Assembly (NCBI RefSeq): GCF_019550795.1 | Contig: NZ_CP080545.1 | Location: forward strand, 5,313,501 to 5,377,500 | Reading direction: 5' to 3' | Length of the DNA: 64,000 nt | Source: Paenibacillus sp. sptzw28 | GTDB lineage: Bacteria; Bacillota; Bacilli; Paenibacillales; Paenibacillaceae | Shown here: one piece after another, positions 61,464 to 64,000 of the stretch | How positions within the stretch are numbered: position 1 is the stretch's first letter | How the letters are laid out: each line of letters opens with the position of its first letter | The notes under the pieces: generated by a model | The model's database searches: none | The model's input: the letters and a program-made list of their open reading frames with translations, nothing else | What the model was told of the DNA's origin: nothing | Program-made: the position numbers and the translations under genes

Positions 61464-62885
61464 TTAATTTCGGTTAATGACAACCAGCTTAAGTTCGGTC
61501 ATTTCTTCCACCGCATACTTCAATCCCTCACGGCCCATGCCGCTCTGCTTTACACCGCCGTACGGCATATGATCGACTCTGAATGTGGGGATATCGTTGA
61601 TCATGACGCCGCCCACATGAAGGTTATCCGCCGCATCCAATGCCGTCCGTACGTTCTCGGTATAAATTCCCGCCTGCAGGCCGTAATCGGAATCGTTCAC
61701 AAGAGCAATCGCATCCTCCACCGAGCGGACTTTATTAATGAGCACGATCGGAGCGAATACCTCCTTGCAGGATACTTGGGCGGCGGGGTCGACATCGAGG
61801 AGAACCGTCGGCATCAAAATCCCTCCGTCCGCCGTCCCTCCAAGAGCGACTGAAGCCCCCTGCCGGCATGCTTCGTCAATCCAGTCGAGCGAGCGCTGCA
61901 CATCCCGCTCTCTGATCAAGGCGGATACGTCCGTCTCCTCGCTTAGCGGATCTCCGATTTTTAATTGCTTCGCTGCAGCCGCAAACTTCTGGGTAAACTC
62001 CTCATACAGCTCCTCAACCACGTAAATACGCTGCAGCGAGATGCATACCTGTCCCTGGAAGGAGTAAGCGCCTGCCACGCAGCGGGCTACGATCGGATCA
62101 ACATTAACTTCCCTGTCAATAATTACAGCCGAATTCGAACCGAGCTCCAGCGTCACACGCTTTAATCCGGCCTTGCCGCGAATCCCGATGCCCACGCCGG
62201 GACTTCCTGTAAAAGTGATCATATTGACCCGCGGGTCCGAAACGATCTTGTCGCCGATCAATTTACCGTCTCCGGTTACAACGTTCAATGCGCCGGCAGG
62301 AAGCCCCGCTTCCTCGAGCAGCTCGCAAAGAAAATAAGCGGAGAGCGGGGTTTGCTCCGCCGGCTTAAGCACGATGGTATTGCCGGAAGCGATGGCGGGA
62401 CCGACTTTGTGGGCGACCAGATTCATTGGGAAGTTGAACGGCGTAATGGCGCCGACCACACCTATCGGTTCTCTTATCGTGTAGGCGAAGCGTCCTTCTC
62501 CCCCCGGCGCCGCATCGAGCGGAATTGTTTCTCCGTGAATCCGCTTCGCCTCTTCGGAGGCGAATTTGTAGGTTTGAACCGTCCGGTCAACTTCCGCCAA
62601 TGCCGTTTTGAGCGGTTTCGCAGCTTCAAGGGCAATAATCCGGGCCGCTTCTTCCCTTCGCTGGTCCAGCAGTACTGACAACCTTTCCAGTATGCCTGCC
62701 CGCCTGTGTGCCGGCAGCTTTCTCATTACCGATTTGGCGCGGACGGCCGCTTCGATTGCCCGTTCGGTTTCATCCAGGTTAGCATCCGGTACTTGAGCGA
62801 TCGGCTCTTTCGAATAGGGGGAATACAGCGTTATGTACGCTGCCGCTTCAACCCATTCCCCATTAATGAACAGATGCTTCTTCAT
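61464..62885 (-). CDS. NAD(P)-dependent aldehyde dehydrogenase (succinate-semialdehyde type by context)
   Basis: 473 residues. The catalytic Cys is in SFQGQVCISLQRI, the general-base Glu in RVTLELGSNSAVI, and the cofactor/oxyanion segment is VVGAITPFNFPMNLVAHKVGPAIASGNTIV-type, with MITFTGSPGVG (nucleotide binding). The C-terminus has MPYGGVKQSGMGREG. It follows the GabT-type aminotransferase gene after 26 nt, so it probably oxidises the semialdehyde made by that enzyme. Close relatives also act on lactaldehyde or glycolaldehyde. Confidence 0.85.
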   Translation of the reverse strand: MKKHLFINGEWVEAAAYITLYSPYSKEPIAQVPDANLDETERAIEAAVRAKSVMRKLPAHRRAGILERLSVLLDQRREEAARIIALEAAKPLKTALAEVDRTVQTYKFASEEAKRIHGETIPLDAAPGGEGRFAYTIREPIGVVGAITPFNFPMNLVAHKVGPAIASGNTIVLKPAEQTPLSAYFLCELLEEAGLPAGALNVVTGDGKLIGDKIVSDPRVNMITFTGSPGVGIGIRGKAGLKRVTLELGSNSAVIIDREVNVDPIVARCVAGAYSFQGQVCISLQRIYVVEELYEEFTQKFAAAAKQLKIGDPLSEETDVSALIRERDVQRSLDWIDEACRQGASVALGGTADGGILMPTVLLDVDPAAQVSCKEVFAPIVLINKVRSVEDAIALVNDSDYGLQAGIYTENVRTALDAADNLHVGGVMINDIPTFRVDHMPYGGVKQSGMGREGLKYAVEEMTELKLVVINRN

Positions 62886-62911
62886 TAAGCAACCTCCTTC
62901 TCCGCGATTGG

Positions 62912-64000
62912 CTAATGCTGGGCGACCGGCGCATACAGCTGCTCCAGCACTTCACTCATAATATCCAAGCCTTCCTGCAGCTGCTCATCCGTTATGACAA
63001 GCGGCGTGAGAAAACGGATGACGTTTCCGTGAACGCCTGCGCTCAGCAGGATCACGCCTTTCTCATAGCAGGCTTTGATCATCTTCGCCACAAATTCTTT
63101 GGCCGGCTTCCGAGTGTCGGGGTCGACAAGCTCGATCGCACACATCGCCCCCAAGCCGCGTACATCTCCGATAATCGGATAATCCTTCTGCAGCGAGGTA
63201 AAATGACTGCGGATTATATCGCCGATCACCCGCGATCTTCCCGGCAGATCCTCGCGCTCCATGATCTCGATCACGGCCAGTGCGGCTGCGCAGCCAAGAG
63301 GACTGCCTCCGTAGGTTCCCCCGATTTCACCCGGATTCGGCGCATCCATGATCTCGGCTTTCCCGACAACCGCACTGATTGGAAGCCCCGCCGCAAGCGA
63401 TTTGGACAGGGTGATAAGGTCCGGCTCGATATCGAAATATGTGCTGCAGAACATTTCCCCGGTCCGTCCGAAGCCGGTCTGAATTTCATCGGCGATAAAC
63501 AGAATGTTATTGTTCCTGCATATTTCATAGACGCCTTTCACGAATGCCTTGGGGGGTACAATAAATCCTCCTTCTCCTTGAACCGGTTCCATGATAACCG
63601 CGGCCAATTCCTCGGGAGCCGCTTCCGTGAGAAGGAAATCTTCAAATTGATTCACGCAGAACTGCGCATATTCCTGCTCCGTCATAGAAGCCGGTCGCGC
63701 GAAGGGATACGGATACTGCGCTTTGTAGGTTGAAGGGGCGAAAGGGCCCATTTTATATTTATAAGGCTTAACCTTGCTTGTTAACGACATACCCAGTAAT
63801 GTTCTTCCGTGAAACCCGCGCGTGAAGGATACAATCCCCGTCTTACCCGTATATTTCCGGGCGATTTTGACTGCATTTTCGACGGCCTCTGCCCCGCTGT
63901 TCGCGAACATGGCTTTCTTCGGGAAGCTTCCAGGCGTTATTTGTGCGAGCTTTTCCGCCAGCGCAACATAAGGCTCGTACATGCCGACATGAAAGCAGGT
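62912..64000 (-). CDS. gabT: 4-aminobutyrate aminotransferase (class III, GabT-like), 5' end outside the window
   Basis: The visible 363 residues begin inside the gene (TCFHVGMYEPYVALAEKL) and continue to the true stop. PLP-fold III motifs are FANSGAEAVENAVKIARKYTG (phosphate cup), FTRGFHGRTLLGMSLT, AAVIMEPVQGEGGFIVPP, FIADEIQTGFGRTG and the Schiff-base Lys in LITLSKSLAAGLPISAVVGK. GGTYGGSPLGCAAALAV and the C-terminal ITDEQLQEGLDIMSEVL are typical of GabT. With the downstream aldehyde dehydrogenase it would convert 4-aminobutyrate, or a related omega-amino acid, to succinate. Confidence 0.88.
   Translation of the reverse strand, partial: TCFHVGMYEPYVALAEKLAQITPGSFPKKAMFANSGAEAVENAVKIARKYTGKTGIVSFTRGFHGRTLLGMSLTSKVKPYKYKMGPFAPSTYKAQYPYPFARPASMTEQEYAQFCVNQFEDFLLTEAAPEELAAVIMEPVQGEGGFIVPPKAFVKGVYEICRNNNILFIADEIQTGFGRTGEMFCSTYFDIEPDLITLSKSLAAGLPISAVVGKAEIMDAPNPGEIGGTYGGSPLGCAAALAVIEIMEREDLPGRSRVIGDIIRSHFTSLQKDYPIIGDVRGLGAMCAIELVDPDTRKPAKEFVAKMIKACYEKGVILLSAGVHGNVIRFLTPLVITDEQLQEGLDIMSEVLEQLYAPVAQH

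Noticed and set aside
1..64000. rRNA or tRNA genes
   Set aside because: No rRNA-like conserved blocks or tRNA cloverleaf with CCA-adjacent acceptor were seen in the intergenic regions.

Overview
The window looks like chromosome of a spore-former-type Gram-positive bacterium, most probably Paenibacillaceae (inference). Supporting signs are AGGAGG-type ribosome binding sites, lipobox lipoproteins, YesM/YesN-type two-component genes, a NupNOPQ-like nucleoside importer, an mmg/methylcitrate cluster, an SR1P-like peptide gene next to a GAPDH gene, and large secreted pectinolytic enzymes. No rRNA, tRNA, CRISPR array or intact transposase was recognised.

Layout. 0.2-3.9 kb: AraC and GntR regulators with mannonate dehydratase (uxuA) and an SDR fructuronate reductase (uxuB), for hexuronate breakdown. 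4-9.7 kb: a KapD-like exonuclease whose start codon is unclear; SRPBCC, TauE and ArsR genes; a LysR gene divergent from an EamA exporter and a PhzF protein. 9.7-11.2 kb: an SDR pseudogene scar, then an aminoglycoside 6-adenylyltransferase preceded by a promoter, an eight-codon leader ORF and a hairpin that can hide its ribosome binding site. 11.4-14.8 kb: a tight four-gene cassette of two multi-pass membrane proteins, a secreted protein with a PT-TG-like segment, acidic Gly-rich linker and C-terminal toxin-like domain, and a candidate immunity protein. This is the best candidate for an undescribed system here. 14.8-22.6 kb: LysR/MFS, a PL11-type rhamnogalacturonan lyase, an OmpR-type two-component pair and a Lys-rich secreted protein. 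23.5-30.3 kb: nupNOPQ-deoR-deoC-like nucleoside operon with an operator-like palindrome. 30.4-34.3 kb: pckA, an SR1P-like gene overlapping gap, and speD.

34.5-43.4 kb: a histidine-kinase relic, then a seven-gene minus-strand operon combining two acyl-CoA dehydrogenases, thiolase, 3-hydroxyacyl-CoA dehydrogenase and the methylcitrate cycle; its 5' leader carries four tandem 37-nt hairpin repeats. 43.5-49.2 kb: a small coiled-coil protein, a very large pectate lyase/pectinesterase, a WYL regulator and gene relics. 49.2-55.4 kb: YesN/YesM-type regulators, a TRAP transporter and a divergent KdgF-like cupin, plausibly a uronide uptake module. 55.9-58.7 kb: znuA-znuC-znuB behind a perfect Zur-type box. 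58.8-61.2 kb: TcyABC-like cystine importer. 61.5-64 kb: aldehyde dehydrogenase and a GabT-type aminotransferase that runs off the window edge.

Taken together the region is an accessory metabolic segment. It holds plant polysaccharide attack (PL11, PL10+CE8), uronate uptake and catabolism, nucleoside salvage, propionate/fatty acid use and gluconeogenesis, with small defence or competition genes between them. All functions were assigned by reading motifs and overall sequence character; no database search was run.
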